From contig QEOQ01000214.1 of NCBI GenBank assembly GCA_010279815.1, positions 853,716 to 917,715 on the forward strand: a stretch of 64,000 nucleotides of DNA. The letters are read 5' to 3'. The notes beneath the pieces were generated by a model. That model did no database searches. It had not been told where the DNA came from and saw only the letters and a program-made list of their open reading frames with translations. Of this stretch, positions 11,001-22,817 are shown piece by piece (the first letter of the stretch is position 1; every line of letters begins with the position of its first letter). This DNA comes from Brachionus plicatilis (lineage: Eukaryota > Rotifera > Eurotatoria > Ploima > Brachionidae). Position numbers and translations under genes: made by a program.

Positions 11001-14000
11001 GACTTCGGCAAAAAACACCATGTCAGTGGTATTTCCGTGATTGGCAAATATTCTATAAATTGCCTTTTTGCTCTCTTTCAAACAATCCTAACAAGGCTAA
11101 ATTTAAATTCAGCTTATTTATACAAAATATGCTTTTACCTTAACTTTTTTGTAGTCGAGAAATTTGTGAAACTCTTTTTGTAAGCTGTCAAATGCATCAA
11201 AATGTCGCTCTTGGATTAGATCAGACAATTGATTAAGAAAAATTTCAATTATGTATGCAATCACAATGGTGGTTTGGGTAATTTCTTTTTCGACATCTAA
11301 AGTGTCCAATTTGTGAGTCAGAAAAGTTCTTAGGGCATAGAAATTTCCCAGTTCCAAATACTTCAAGCAGATTTCCTCGAATGAATGCTGGCTCTGAGCG
11401 TAGACCACTGCACTTTCGATATACTTTTTATTGTCGAACAGATTCTCGGCTTGTTTGGTCAAAACTATGTTCAAATTGCCTGGATTATCCTTTGAATTTA
11501 AAAAACTATTTTTTTTTTTTTTTCAAATGATATAGAAACAAAAAATTTTTAATAAAAGAAATTTTAAGATATAAATTTTGGACAGCAAAAAGAATCCTCA
11601 ATATTATATTGAAAAAAAATTGAATCTTAAAAAAAATAAAGATCAGTGTAAATTTTACAATATTGTTAAATTGTTCTGCATCTTCCATATTTTACAACAT
11701 TTCCAATAATTTTACGTAAATTTATGAAAAAAAAAATGTTCAAAAATTGAAATGAAATTGAACACCAAAAATGCAATTTCATTTCAATGTCATTTCATTT
11801 CATTCGAAATGCCAAATTTTTTCAATTTATTGGACATTTTTTTTTTACATAAATTTACGTAAAATGTTTGAAATTTACCAAATTTTACGTAATATATTAA
11901 ATATTGTAAATTTTCATAAAATTTGGTAGTAATTTGAGAATTTGAATGATTTTTTAAAATTTTCTGTCAAGATTTTACGAAAAAAAGCAAAGTTGAAATA
12001 GTTGATATTTAAAAAGTAACTTTTAAAGTAATTTAATTTATAAAAATGAAAATTACTTTAAGAAAATTATATTAAGGTTCGCGCAGGTCAAAACTACAGC
12101 ATTATCTGAATTTGAGGTTTTCGACCACAAATTCTTATTCTGTATATATGGAAACCTAGAAAAGCCAATTTTTTAGCGGAGTTAAAAGATCATTTTTTTT
12201 GTTACCCCCTCCCAAAGATTATCACCAAATATATTTGTTATATTCTTTTAGTCCTTAAAATTTAATGATTTTGTAAGCATATCTAGTTATTATTGAACAG
12301 ATTCTTAAAGTTCTTTTTCTAAGCTACAAAATGATGTATTCATTTGTTTTTAAAAAAAAAAGTTTTGACCATTCTTGGAGTTTTTCACTATTTTTGTATT
12401 TCGTCCTTGGTTTACCCCCTAATTCAAATTTGTTTTTTCAGAATTAGAATCCGGACAAATTGCTGAGCTCACTTTTTTTTAATTTTTGATTAGAATTGCT
12501 TTTAATTCATAAGTTCAAATCAGTCAAAATCCAGGAAAAGTAAAATTTTTGATCAAATTTCATTTTTCAAATTTGATCAGAATATTTCTAAATGCGTAAT
12601 TAAATTTCATCGCAGATTTTCATTTTTTTATAACATTTCAAAGCATTATTTTGAAATTTTTGAAAAAGGATTTTAATTTAAAAAAAATGCACTGAAATTT
12701 AATTGCGCATTTAAAATGTTTTGATCAAATTTGAAAAATGAAATTTGATCAAAACATTTTACTTTGCCCAAAATCCACAAGATTTTAAGATTCGCTAAAA
12801 AAATAAAAAATACAGTCATTACTTTTGACTTAAAAACAGTCTCTATTTACTTAAAAGAAATTTTTTATACTATTTTTTTTTGTTATTTTACGTAAAATAG
12901 CCAGAATTTTGGTTTATTTAATGGAACGATTATAGAAAATTATGAATGAAAAATGATGTAAAATTTGGGAAAAAACAGAAAAATCTTAGCATTACAACTA
13001 AAATTACATGGCAACTTTATTCGGAATATTTGTCTTTGTATTTCATTTTAAGATCAAATTTAATTTCTTGTTGAAATAAAAGTTTAACATTTCCTTGAAA
13101 AATATGGAATATGAGTTAAAAATTAAAAAAAATTCGATTTTAAATTTAAAGATTTTTTATATTAAATTTTTTGATGAATTTTATACATTTTGCTGAGATT
13201 TATTTTAGCTCAGGTTCTTATGCTTTCAATTAATTTTCGAATCATGGTCAACCAAATAAATAATCAACATTTGAAGAAAAAAATTTTAACGATAATGATA
13301 AATTGATTCCGTGAGATGCTACTTTTTCTATTATATGCATATTTAAGAAAATGCTAAAATCTTAGGTTATAGGACTATTAATCCAAAATTTGGCATTTAG
13401 CAGCATCAATTTATTGAGGTTAAAAAAATTTCTGAAAGTTTTTAAAAAATAATGTCCAGCCACAAATAATTTGATATAAAATGATTTTAATCTTATTACG
13501 GTACGAATTAATCTTGAATTATTAAAGATAATTTTTTTGTTGGTATAATAATTATAGATAAATTCCTTGAATTTTAATTTTTGTCACAATTTTTGAAGTA
13601 TTTAAAACTACAATTGTAGACTGTTTTTTAAAAGCAAAATTTTTTAAAATTATTTAGCTTTTAAATTTTGACAACAATTGACATCTTTATTTATAGCTGA
13701 ACACCAATAAATTAAAAATTATCTTTAATCGATAATTAATTTTTTAAATTGGACCTATCAAATATAAAAATAATTTTTGTTACTCGACAAAATTGTTTGG
13801 CAAGCTCAAATTCATTTTTTTTCAAGTATATCTTCCAGATTTTTCTTGACTCCTTTATGGGAACATATTTAATGATGCAACGCGGAGTAAAACACCCAAT
13901 GTGACTAGAGACAGAATCGCGCCAGACTCCTTTTATTCTACCACCTATTTCTTTAGCATCCAATTTTTGATTCAAGACAATTTCCTGGTTGAGCAAACAC

Positions 14001-17000
14001 ATAATTTTGACTTGGCTCCTGTAAAAGACAGCCAAATGAAATTCAGTTAAACTTATTCCGATGGGACTGTTTTGTCCCATCTCGTCATGTTTGTCTTCTC
14101 TTCCACTCGGATAACTAAATAAAAAAATTTATTTTTATGTTTTTTTTAAATTTATTTTCAACTCACTTAATTATTACATGATTAGATTCACTAATAAGAC
14201 GCTTCATAGTTTCATTGTGAAAATTGGCTGCGGAAAATTTTGCCAATCCGAATGGATCTAGTTCAAAAATGAGAACACCAGCACCAGCCATCCAAGCGAG
14301 TGTTTTTTTCCTAGTTTTATTGTTATCACGGATTTGCAATTGACTATAACCCAGATCCCCTGGCATTTCGTGATAGTTTGCCAGCTCACTTGGAGTCTTT
14401 GTTTCATAATATGAAAAAATTGAAGTGAATATTGGTGTTGTACTTAAACTAGAAACTAAAGTTGATGCCGAAGAACCTGAAGAAGTATTGAAGCTTTTTG
14501 CATCACTGCCAATAAATTCATACAACCGTCTTGAATTTTACAAAGAAATTACTTTTTTTTAAATTTTTAACATATCGAATGTTTCAATATTTTAACAAGT
14601 TAAAAATATATGTTCCTATTGACCGAATTTAACCAAATTTTTTTCACATATTTAATAGACTTTAGAAATTAATAAAATTTAAAAATCTAGTTGTCTCATG
14701 ATTTCCTAAGAGTAAAAGGCCAACTAGAACATCTTTATACACTCGTAAATTACACTTGTCCTCTAATTTTTATCAAGATAATAAATATGTTTATTAAAAT
14801 AAGCAATAAAAAGAGGTTAAAATGAGCCCTTAATCATTTTTTTATGTCATATGGTTCAAAAGTTATTTGGAAAATAACTAAAATTTTTATTTTTTTAATT
14901 ACTTTAAAAAGTTAAGTATCTATTTATAATTTTTTTAAACATATACACAGGATTCATTAATAAATTAATTAAAAAGATATTTGTTGTTAAAAAAAGTCAG
15001 CAATTAATTAAAGTTAAAAGTTTCAAATGAATTCGACTTTCTTTTCAGCAGATACAGTGATTTTATAAAAGGTGCAGAATGGGCTAAATAACGTAATTTT
15101 ACGTAATTTTACGTGAATATTAGCCGGTAAGGATTTGTAATTTTACCAAAAATTACGTATGATTACATTAAAATACGTAACATTTGGTAAAATCGTTTTA
15201 AAATGCTTACTGCCGAAAAAATAAGGATTTTGGTAAGAAAAATAAAAAATTGCCTTCGTCTCCAAAATATTAAATTAATTTTGTTATGAAAAATTTTTTA
15301 AAAATTCAAAAATCCTTACCGTTTTCTACTTTATTTTACATAAAATTACACAATTTTTGGTAAAATTTTGTAATAAAAATATAGATCATCGAATAATTTG
15401 GAAATTAAAAAAAGTTAAATTCAAACAGTATCAAAAATACTTAAAATAAAAAAATTTCAAGCGAAAAATTTTGTCAATTACTGAATTTTTTTATAATTAA
15501 TAAAAATTTTAAAATAGTATGATTTTTTTATATACTGATCGATAAGTGATTAAGAAGAGATCAGTTTTAAATTATTTTACCAACTACCACTGTTTTTCAC
15601 CACAATATCTATTTAATAATTATTGATGAATTTTTAATATTCTTAATTGTTTAAGTCTATTAAATTCGATCAATAGGATCATATATTTTTTACTTGTCAA
15701 AATTTTGAACATTCTTTTTGAGCAATCATAATTAGATAATTTTACTTTGACGTAGCAACAAAAACGTCATAAATGTTCTCGACACTGGGCCCTGAATAAT
15801 TGTTCTCTTTCCGTAAACTTATAATCTCAATTGATTGTATTGAATGATCAGAATTAAGATTGTATATCTAAGAAAAAAGACTCTAAGCAGCCAAATTAAT
15901 ATCAAAATAATTAATTCTACCTGTTTACAGTAGAATTCACCGAAAACACTTAGTAATCCTTCGTTGTTAGAATTTATTATTAACTCATAGAGCAGCCCTT
16001 TACTTGTGCCAACAATTATTGAATCTGTTGTTTTATCTGTTGAATTTCTGTTCCACCCAACTGCAGTTATCAAATTTCCCTTTTAGAAAATTAAAATAAA
16101 TTTTGAAAAAAATAAAAAACATCTTTTGTCTTTTACTTTTAATTTGCTGATTGACTTAATTTTCTTTGTAAATTTGGAATAATAATAGAGCTCATTTTTT
16201 TCAGTTGATACAAGCAAATGTTTGCCTGATTTGTCCAGGAAAAATTTATTGATAACATCAGGATATTCCAGAGCTACATATAAATAAATTTAAAAATCGT
16301 TCAAATTTTTAAAATTTTTTGACTACTTTCGTCGGTTTTTTGCTCTGAATTTAGAAGACGAATGACATTTGGTCTGAACAAAATTGCGATCTGTCCACTA
16401 CATTGTTCGAAATGGTCTATTTTTTTTTCCTGGATACTAAATTGAAAAAATAATTTCAGATGGAAAAAAATAAAAATTTAAGCATGAAATAAATTAATTT
16501 TCTTTATGATAAATTGTTAAAAACTCAAATAATTTTGCCCATTTCCTCATTTTTGCATCAAAAGTTATTTTCTTTTAATTTAAAAAAGAAAAAGTTCATG
16601 AAAAACTTCCCTAAGAGCTTCCTTAAACTGAATGTGAATATCTTGTCAAAATTTAAATTTTTATCATCATGATAATTTTAATTTGAGTGATTTATTAACT
16701 ATTTATCATTCCTCTGCTGATTTGTATTAGACCATTTTTGATCATGCCATTTAAAACCTTTTTTCATGAAAAATTTTTAAAAAGTAAAAAAACTTAATTC
16801 CCAAGATTCTTTCTTACTTCAAACTACGTACTTGATTTGAATTTTTTGGCTCTTAAAGATATCCTCATTATCCACGGGATTCAAAGAAGCTCCCAAAAAG
16901 TTTGTTCGATACTTTAGTCACAATTTAGATACAATTCTCTGGATATTTTAGATCAATTTTACCAAGTTTACATCGTCAGAATAGTCTTCCGTTTTTTGTG

Positions 17001-17034
17001 TCTCTGTTTCGTACTGCTCAAAAAGAGAAACCAT
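8054..17034 (-). CDS. VPS18: VPS18, HOPS/CORVET core subunit (RING-type)
   Basis: Twelve exons join in frame into 1030 residues (human 973): 17034-16963, 16911-16832, 16436-16327, 16273-16137, 16079-15921, 15867-15746, 14529-14167, 14114-13784, 11489-11139, 11087-10920, 10863-10717 and 9106-8054. VPS18 is a core subunit of the HOPS and CORVET tethering complexes at late endosomes/lysosomes. The N-terminus (MVSLFEQYE) resembles the human MASILDEYE. The beta-propeller half contains ITAVGWNRN, FVATSKRLYEFIG and LGYSQLQ. The Pep3/Vps18 helical half includes FCRDNPGNL, FFEILPKEIVDVWI and MRYLEYCVNKL. The C-terminal RING begins about residue 902 (CAKC...PCRHKFHSDC) and closes with ECPWCGEKILRSIDEPFIDP. 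Every junction has GT-AG and sensible phase. Introns range from about 50 bases to 2.3 kb; the longer ones contain transposons. Confidence 0.95.
9154..10667. mobile_element. Long foldback DNA transposon with TA duplication, in a VPS18 intron
   Basis: The ends are CAGTAAATTCATCATATTTT at 9154 and its inverted, slightly diverged copy ending GAATTCACTG at 10667. Each is bordered by TA (9152-9153 and 10668-10669), which points to Tc1/mariner or pogo chemistry. The arms are long, about 250 bases (9154-9408 and about 10405-10667), and share segments such as TTTCCCATAATTATAGTTAA and AAATTATTTAGGTAAATTTT. The element fills nearly all of the VPS18 intron 9107-10716. A second element (9409-9864) is inserted between the arms. 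The small open frames at 10180-10492 are arm sequence. Confidence 0.75.
9409..9864. mobile_element. GACCGG-rich hAT-type MITE nested in a foldback
   Basis: Much more G+C-rich than its surroundings and full of GACCGG, GGCGGTC and GACCGTC words in both orientations. Its right end, CCCAACACTA at 9864, is the inverted form of the TAGTGTTGGG terminus of the elements at 24649 and 61840. The left end (GTGTTCAGATC at 9411) is a decayed version of the same terminus. No target-site duplication can be seen. Subterminal repeat clusters of this kind are typical of hAT elements, where they bind transposase. Confidence 0.65.
11490..13783. repeat. 2.3-kb VPS18 intron with two inverted-repeat structures
   Basis: At about 11700-11880 an inverted repeat is built around TTTTACGTAAATTTATG, followed by an A/T run, a short loop, and the complement. 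At about 12545-12770 arms around GATCAAATTTCATTTTTCAA form a second hairpin. Both look like small foldback elements; I could not find target-site duplications. The rest of the intron is AT-rich with no coding signal. Confidence 0.5.
15060..15380. repeat. TTTTACGTAA-rich repeat in a VPS18 intron
   Basis: Clustered ACGTAATTTTACGTAA words are followed by partly inverted copies (TTTGGTAAAAT, AAGGATTTTGG / AAAATCCTTACC). It resembles the TTTACGTAAA-containing foldbacks at 11700 and 53200 and is probably a decayed member of the same group. Confidence 0.4.
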
Positions 17035-17485
17035 TTCTAAATTGGAAAATTTGCGGAAATTAGATAATTAAAATAGCTAAAATTCAACAAAAAAAAATTC
17101 CGATAATACCAAATATAATAAACTAATGATTAAGTATTATTAATTTTGCATTTGTGTGACAGATTTTTATGGAAAGCTAATCGAAAATCTTGATTTTCAA
17201 AAAAGATTCTAAAAAAAAGGAAACAAATAAAATATTGATTTCAAACTAATATTGAAATGTAATTTCAAATTAAAAATATAAAAGCTAGAAATTATCCTTA
17301 TAGAAAAAAACTAAAACACATGATCGCTAAAATTATAAATTTTTTTTTATTTATTATAATAAAATTTTTTATTCAATTATTCTCCTTGATATACAAATAT
17401 TCTATTTTATTTGAAATTGGAATTTAAATTTTGCAATTTTAAAAGAATTTAACAAAGAGTTTTGCTTTTATCACGGCATTTTATC
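17035..17485. promoter_or_regulatory. Shared divergent promoter region, VPS18 / CWC27
   Basis: The start codons of VPS18 (minus) and CWC27 (plus) lie head to head, 451 bases apart, with no other gene or recognisable transposon between them. Both 5' UTRs and both promoters must therefore fall in this AT-rich interval unless unseen 5' exons exist. I see no specific factor site that I would name. Confidence 0.45.
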
Positions 17486-19114
17486 ATGAGTAATATTTAC
17501 ATCCAGGAGCCTCCTACAGATGGAAAGGTAGCATTTTAAAAATACAAAAAAATTATTAAATTTTAAATAGAATTTTTAAAATATTATATTTTTTAATTTA
17601 TTCAAAAAAAGTTTAATTTTATAATTAGGTAGTTTTAAAAACAACAATTGGCGATATAGAAATAGAACTCTGGTCCAAAGAAGCTCCCAAAGCATGTCGA
17701 AATTTTGTCCAACTATGCATGGAGGGCTACTATGATAAAACCATATTTCACCGAGTGGTTAAAGACTTTATTGCCCAGGGAGGTGATCCGACCGGAACTG
17801 GCCATGGTGGCGAATCAATATACGGCGAGCCGTTCAAAGATGAAGTTCACTCTAGACTGAGATTTAATCGCCGTGGCCTTGTAGCTATGGCCAACTCTCA
17901 AAAGAACGACAATGGAAGCCAATTTTTTTTTACTCTTGGTCCTTGCTATGAACTCCAGGGCAAGCATACCATCTTTGGTAAAGTAGGTGGTCAGACAATT
18001 TACAATATGATCAGACTGAACGAATCAGAGTGTGATGATGAGCAGCCACTTCGTCCTGAAAAGATAATCTCGACTAAAGTTGTTTATAATCCATTTGATG
18101 ATATTGTTCCCAGAAATAGAATAGCAGAGCCTGTTCAAGCCGTAGAGGAAAAAAGTGGCAAGAAAGGTGTCAAGTCGGTATAAAATGGTTAAAATTAAAA
18201 AGAAAATTAAATTTCTTTTGTATTTTTAGGAATTTCGGCTTGCTTTCTTTTGGCGAAGAGGCAGAAGAAGAAGAAGAAGAGCTTGAAAGTGTTTCTAAAG
18301 ATCTGAAAGTCAAAAAGAGTGCTCATGACATCGGCGATCCACTTTTGGTATCGAAAAAAGCAATTGTTGAAGAAGAAATGGCCAAGACTGCCAAAGAAGT
18401 GTCTCAGGAAAAAGAAAAGCCCAAAGAAGAAAATAAAAAATGTGTTAATATTGATGACATCAAGTCTAAATTGAAGAAAAAAGATGAAAAGGTCGAAAAA
18501 CATTCGATTCAATCTTCCGAGATAAATGAAAAAGAACAAAAAAAGTAAAAAGATTTTTTTTTTTTTAATTCAAAATTTTTAATTTTGTGATCAGAAAAGT
18601 AACCCAAGAAGAGATAAAAAAATTGGAAAAAGAACTTTTGGAGAAGAAAAAAAAGTCTGCGGAAGAAAAAAATGTCAAACAAGAGCAACTCAAAGAGAAA
18701 GAAACCGAGACCGAAGTGTTCAAGCAGTACAAAGAAGATGTTCGAAAATACGAGCATTTGAAGAAGAAAAAATTGAAAAGCGGAAAAGAAGACAAAACAA
18801 TCGAACTTTTAAAGGCGTTTAAAGAAAGAATGTTTAAGGCAAAACAAGAAAATAAAGATTCGGAGAATGAAGAATTAAATGGTGAGGAATCAGGGGATAA
18901 AGAACCGGAAAAAGCTGAGGTTGAAACTATTTTAACTCATCGTTTAGATGTTGATGAGGAGATAAAGCGAAAAGTCATTGATGCCAATATTGCAGATCAT
19001 GAGCGCTACGATATATACGATCCACGCAACCCATTGAACAAGCGTAAGCGCGATGAGAGCATAGAACTTATAAAGCAAAAAAAGAAGAGTTTTTTAACAC
19101 CAAATTCTCTTTAA
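17486..19114 (+). CDS. CWC27: Spliceosome-associated cyclophilin-like protein CWC27
   Basis: Four exons (17486-17527, 17629-18173, 18230-18544, 18595-19114) give 473 residues; the human protein has 472. CWC27 is a component of activated spliceosomes. Its N-terminus MSNIYIQEPPTDGK, the cyclophilin fold (IELWSKEAPKACRNF, FHRVVKDFIAQGGDPTGTG, NGSQFFFTLG, KHTIFGKV) and the post-domain motif NFGLLSFGEEAEEEEEELES match the family closely. So does the C-terminal EIYDPRNP-type box (here YDIYDPRNPLNKRKRDES). The tryptophan that canonical cyclophilins have ahead of the GKH segment is absent (CYELQGKH), as in other CWC27 proteins, so little isomerase activity is expected. The exon 2/3 join uses AA|GTCGGT, because that restores KNFGLLSF. 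The tail is Lys/Glu-rich and probably helical. Confidence 0.95.
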
Positions 19115-20582
19115 TTTTTTTTTTTAATTTTTAAAAAATCATTTTTGTAAATATTGAGATAAATAAAATTAATCATTAACTTCAAACATTTCTTTGTTAA
19201 ATGGTACAATTTATTCAACACCCTCAAAAACTAATAAACACATTATGCCTTAAAAAACCCAAGAGCATACTTTTTTTTCTATTAATTAAAAAAATTTATA
19301 TATTTTGCTGCCCAAATAATTTAATTTTTAAATAGAAAAATTGTCTAGGGCTTATAAGTAGGCCATTGATTTTACCACATGTTTTGAACTGGCCAGCTTA
19401 TTTTTTTATTAAAATTAAATAAATTTTAATTATGTTTTTATTTATTCTTTTATCATAAATTTTTTAAATAAAAGTCAATTTTGTAAATCAATTTTTTTTT
19501 CACTTTTCGTTAAGACTTTGGTTAATTCCAACCTTTAGCTTGCCAACCCGTCCGAGCAACAAAAGAAAATTGTTTATAATAAATTTTAAGCTCTAAACTC
19601 AAAATTAAAATAAAATGCTTTGGCTTAAAAAAAAATTAATAATAAAATATAATGGAGGCTAAATGGTTGGAATCAATCAATAGTTAACAAAAAATCAATT
19701 TTTAAATAATGGAAAACAAAAATTAGACAGTTTTTTAAATTAAAAATATTATTTTGAGGTTCTTCATATCACAAATCCTAAGTCAAAATTTATAAAAAAA
19801 ATATATTTAATATTAACGCAAATATTTCATGTATTAAGTTGGATTATTGTTCACATTAATTAAATTCAAAAGTTAAATAATGGACAATTTTTTAAGGAAA
19901 GAAAAAAAAGAACATCCAACAAACTTAAAAAAAGTTTTTATATTTGCATCTTAATGTTATTTCTATTATTAATTAAAATATTAAATAAAATAAATTTATT
20001 TTCATTAATTAATATTATTTCATATTTTGATGTCCACAAAATTTCTACCTTTAAAAGAAGAATGTGCTGAGCAGATTCTTGTTAGGAGGGAACCTTTATT
20101 AAACACAGTAAGAAGGTTTTCTAGAATGTAAAATCTTGATATTTAGACTTCTAAAATTTGAAAAGTATTTTAAGAGTTTGAAAGCTGATTTAATCAGCTC
20201 AATAATTTATAATTTATTTTACCAATTCTTTAATTAATTCTAAATAGTCTTAGAAAATTAATTACAGAATTGATCTAAATAAAATCTTAAAATTTATGCA
20301 TATTAAAAATAACTCCTAATATTTTTTTGAAAACTTTTCTTTATTTTTAAATTTTTAGACCCTTTTTTCGTCTAAAAATTTTATTCTAAAATTTATTCTA
20401 ATATTCAATAGTATAAAATCTATATTATGTTTCGTTATTAAATACTTTATTTTCGAAGAATATTTTATGAAATTTAAAAATTATACAAAATTTTAATTGC
20501 ACGCTTGAATGACATGAAGACCAAGATCATAAATCAAAGCAAAATATTCATTTAACAAAACTATTAATTTACATTATTTAAT
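19115..20582. other. Intergenic
   Basis: AT-rich spacer of 1.5 kb with no coding signal or delimitable repeat. The first bases are the CWC27 3' UTR, with an AATAAA near 19162. Confidence 0.4.
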
Positions 20583-21095
20583 ATGTTACAGAAAAGTTTT
20601 TTATTTATTTTAATTTTGAATATTATTAAATGCCACGCAAAGTTAAAACCATGTCCATTGGCTTTGAATACCTGTCTCAAGTACAAATTTGTAAACAATT
20701 CAGATTCATACATTTGTTTCCAATGTGAGTCCAATAGATGCCCGTGTAAGCTATCTCCTTATCATAATCTGAACTCACAGAAATCAAGAAATTTTAGTGA
20801 ACCAAGTACCCGGACTTATTGGTTATCAGCAATTGTCTTGATATGCCTGTTTATTATATTTATTATTTTTATGGTGTGCATCATTTTTTTCATCAAAACT
20901 TATTTAAACAAAAGACGCCGGGCTCGATATGTTGTCAGCAATTCTGTCTTTAGTCGAACAGGAGATGCCAATTCGAGCAGAGTTTGGTTTACGGAAAATT
21001 CAGAGTCAAGACCTCCTGATTACAACATTGTTAAGCTTGATCCCAAATCTCCCAACTCAAGTGACTATTTACCTCCATATGCGAATATTAGCTAG
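20583..21095 (+). CDS. Small Cys-rich type I membrane protein with PPxY-type tail (copy 1)
   Basis: A single-exon frame of 170 residues that I do not assign to a named family. An N-terminal hydrophobic signal peptide ends about residue 19. It is followed by a short ectodomain with cysteines spaced C-x6-C-x13-C-x2-C-x4-C-x-C, ending in the RCPCKL motif, and with N-glycosylation sequons (NNSD, NFSE). One transmembrane helix lies at about residues 80-105, followed by the basic stop-transfer NKRRRAR. The tail carries RPPDY and LPPYANIS near its end. The first is a perfect PPxY motif, a ligand for WW domains such as those of NEDD4-family ubiquitin ligases. The gene at 22224 is a diverged tandem copy. 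The overall layout is like Shisa, WBP1 or NDFIP-type adaptors, but the cysteine pattern does not match those I know. Confidence 0.75.
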   Translation: MLQKSFLFILILNIIKCHAKLKPCPLALNTCLKYKFVNNSDSYICFQCESNRCPCKLSPYHNLNSQKSRNFSEPSTRTYWLSAIVLICLFIIFIIFMVCIIFFIKTYLNKRRRARYVVSNSVFSRTGDANSSRVWFTENSESRPPDYNIVKLDPKSPNSSDYLPPYANIS

Positions 21096-22223
21096 AATTT
21101 TCAAATTGTAAATAAATTTTTATCCGGTCTAAATTTTTATCCCTTTATTTATTAATTTTCTTGGTTTCAACTGAAAAATATTTATTTTTTAAATAATGAT
21201 TCTTTGACAGGAAGCCCTTGACGAAAATCTTAGAAATAACTTTGCTCTTAATTAAATAATTTTGATGTCTTATGGAGAAATGATATCTTTCTTTTTCCAA
21301 ACAAAATTTTGAAGTGATATTTAATTATTAGTCTGAGAAGACTTCTAATTAAATTAATAACTATTATGCAGCATTTAGAGAGCAAAAATTGGAATCTATT
21401 CGAAAATTTTTGCTAATTTTAAAGTTTATTTTCAAGTGCTTATTGTTAAATAATTATCTCTTTAAAAAGTAAAATCTCAGCGCTTAAAGTGTTTTCCGTA
21501 TTTCTGTTTGAAAGTAATCAAATTCTTGAAAAAATTTATTTGTTTTTTTTTTTTGTTGTTGGTAAAGTTTAGCAAAACCAATATAAATTTCAAATTCAAA
21601 CCAAAGTCATTCAATTTACCTATTTAGAATAATAAAGAAACTTTAGTTTCGTAACTAAAATAATTAATAATTATTCTATCGGAATTTTTTATTTAAAAAT
21701 TGCATAAGTCAGTTTTTTTCCAGCTTCTTTAGTTTTTTAATACCAACACCTTCTCAATATTCAAAAAAAAAAACAAGAATTAAATTTTGGAATTTTTTAT
21801 CATTGAAAAATTGCTGAAAAATTGGCTCACATGACAATTTTTTTTGTTACGCAAATATTTAAGTCATTTAGATAATTTTGATCACTATTTTAATTTGAGA
21901 GCAAATTTGGGCCTAATTTCGACTTTAACCAAAAAAATAATTTTCCCAAACTAAAGCAAGAAGACGCTTTTTACTTTTAAAGTCAGGTCTTTGCTGTCCT
22001 CAGCAGATATTTTGATTTTAAACTATTAAAAAAACATAATTCTTTCACCTTAAATGGAATCTTAGATTTCAAAGGTATGGAATCACAGCATTACTTATTA
22101 TGTAAATTTAAATAGCATTTTTTTTTATAGATTTTATTTAATAATTATAAAAAAAAGTTATTTTATAAAAATCAAAAAAAAACATTTAAATTATGTGTAA
22201 ATTTTGGCGCAGTTAGTTTTATA
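21096..22223. other. Intergenic between the tandem membrane-protein genes
   Basis: AT-rich spacer; no coding signal, no clear repeat. Confidence 0.4.
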
Positions 22224-22817
22224 ATGTTGATGTTTTTTTTTCTATTCCCAATGCTTATCGAGCTGGAGAGTGTGCCTTCAGTTCCAAAGTTTTCTTGTGC
22301 ACAAAATATCATTTCCAATTGTAAAATAGAAAATTATAATCGAAGCATCTCAATATGTAATTGTGTTAATCGAAAAGTTTGTCCATGCTATTTGGCAAAT
22401 TTTGAATTTTTAACCAAACGAAGAATAGAATTTCAGAATAGTAGTTTTGATAAATTTGGCATAGACAAAAGCAATGAAAGCGGTTCTGTTCCACTTCATT
22501 TAATTTTTTCATGTTTGATAATTTTCATTTTAATTTTAATCGTTGTCTTCGGCATGGTTTGCACCTGCTTCTGCTCGCCAAAAAGACGCTGCTGTTTTAA
22601 GAGAGCATGTTCAGAGATTGCCAATTTGGACCAGCAAGCAGTCAACTCCAATTCATCGTATGAAACAAGTTATCCAGAAAATGAACCTCCGCCAATGTAC
22701 ACTCAAGAAATGCTTAAAGACTCACAAAAAAGTGAACGACTGCCTGATTACAAAAGTTTGTTCGAGGTAAAATTCCAGCAACAGCAACAAGAACAACATC
22801 AAGCTTTTCAAATTTGA
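22224..22817 (+). CDS. Small Cys-rich type I membrane protein with PPxY-type tail (copy 2)
   Basis: A single-exon frame of 197 residues with the same plan as the upstream gene. It has a signal peptide (about residues 1-16) and an ectodomain with cysteines C-x7-C-x11-C-x-C-x5-C-x-C that ends in VCPCYL. Then come sequons (NRS, NSS, NES), one transmembrane helix (about residues 90-115) and a Cys/Arg-rich juxtamembrane stretch (CTCFCSPKRRCCFKR), likely palmitoylated. The tail contains EPPPMYT, a PPxY motif, and RLPDYKS, an LPxY motif, before a Gln-rich end. The matched CPC-x-L ectodomain signature and shared order make it a diverged tandem duplicate of the gene at 20583. No function can be given from sequence, though the tail suggests WW-domain partners and endosomal sorting. 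Confidence 0.75.
   Translation: MLMFFFLFPMLIELESVPSVPKFSCAQNIISNCKIENYNRSISICNCVNRKVCPCYLANFEFLTKRRIEFQNSSFDKFGIDKSNESGSVPLHLIFSCLIIFILILIVVFGMVCTCFCSPKRRCCFKRACSEIANLDQQAVNSNSSYETSYPENEPPPMYTQEMLKDSQKSERLPDYKSLFEVKFQQQQQEQHQAFQI

Noticed and set aside
18207..18795. Minus-strand Phe/Leu-rich frames opposite CWC27
   Set aside because: Antisense of Lys/Glu-rich exons; shadows of the real gene.
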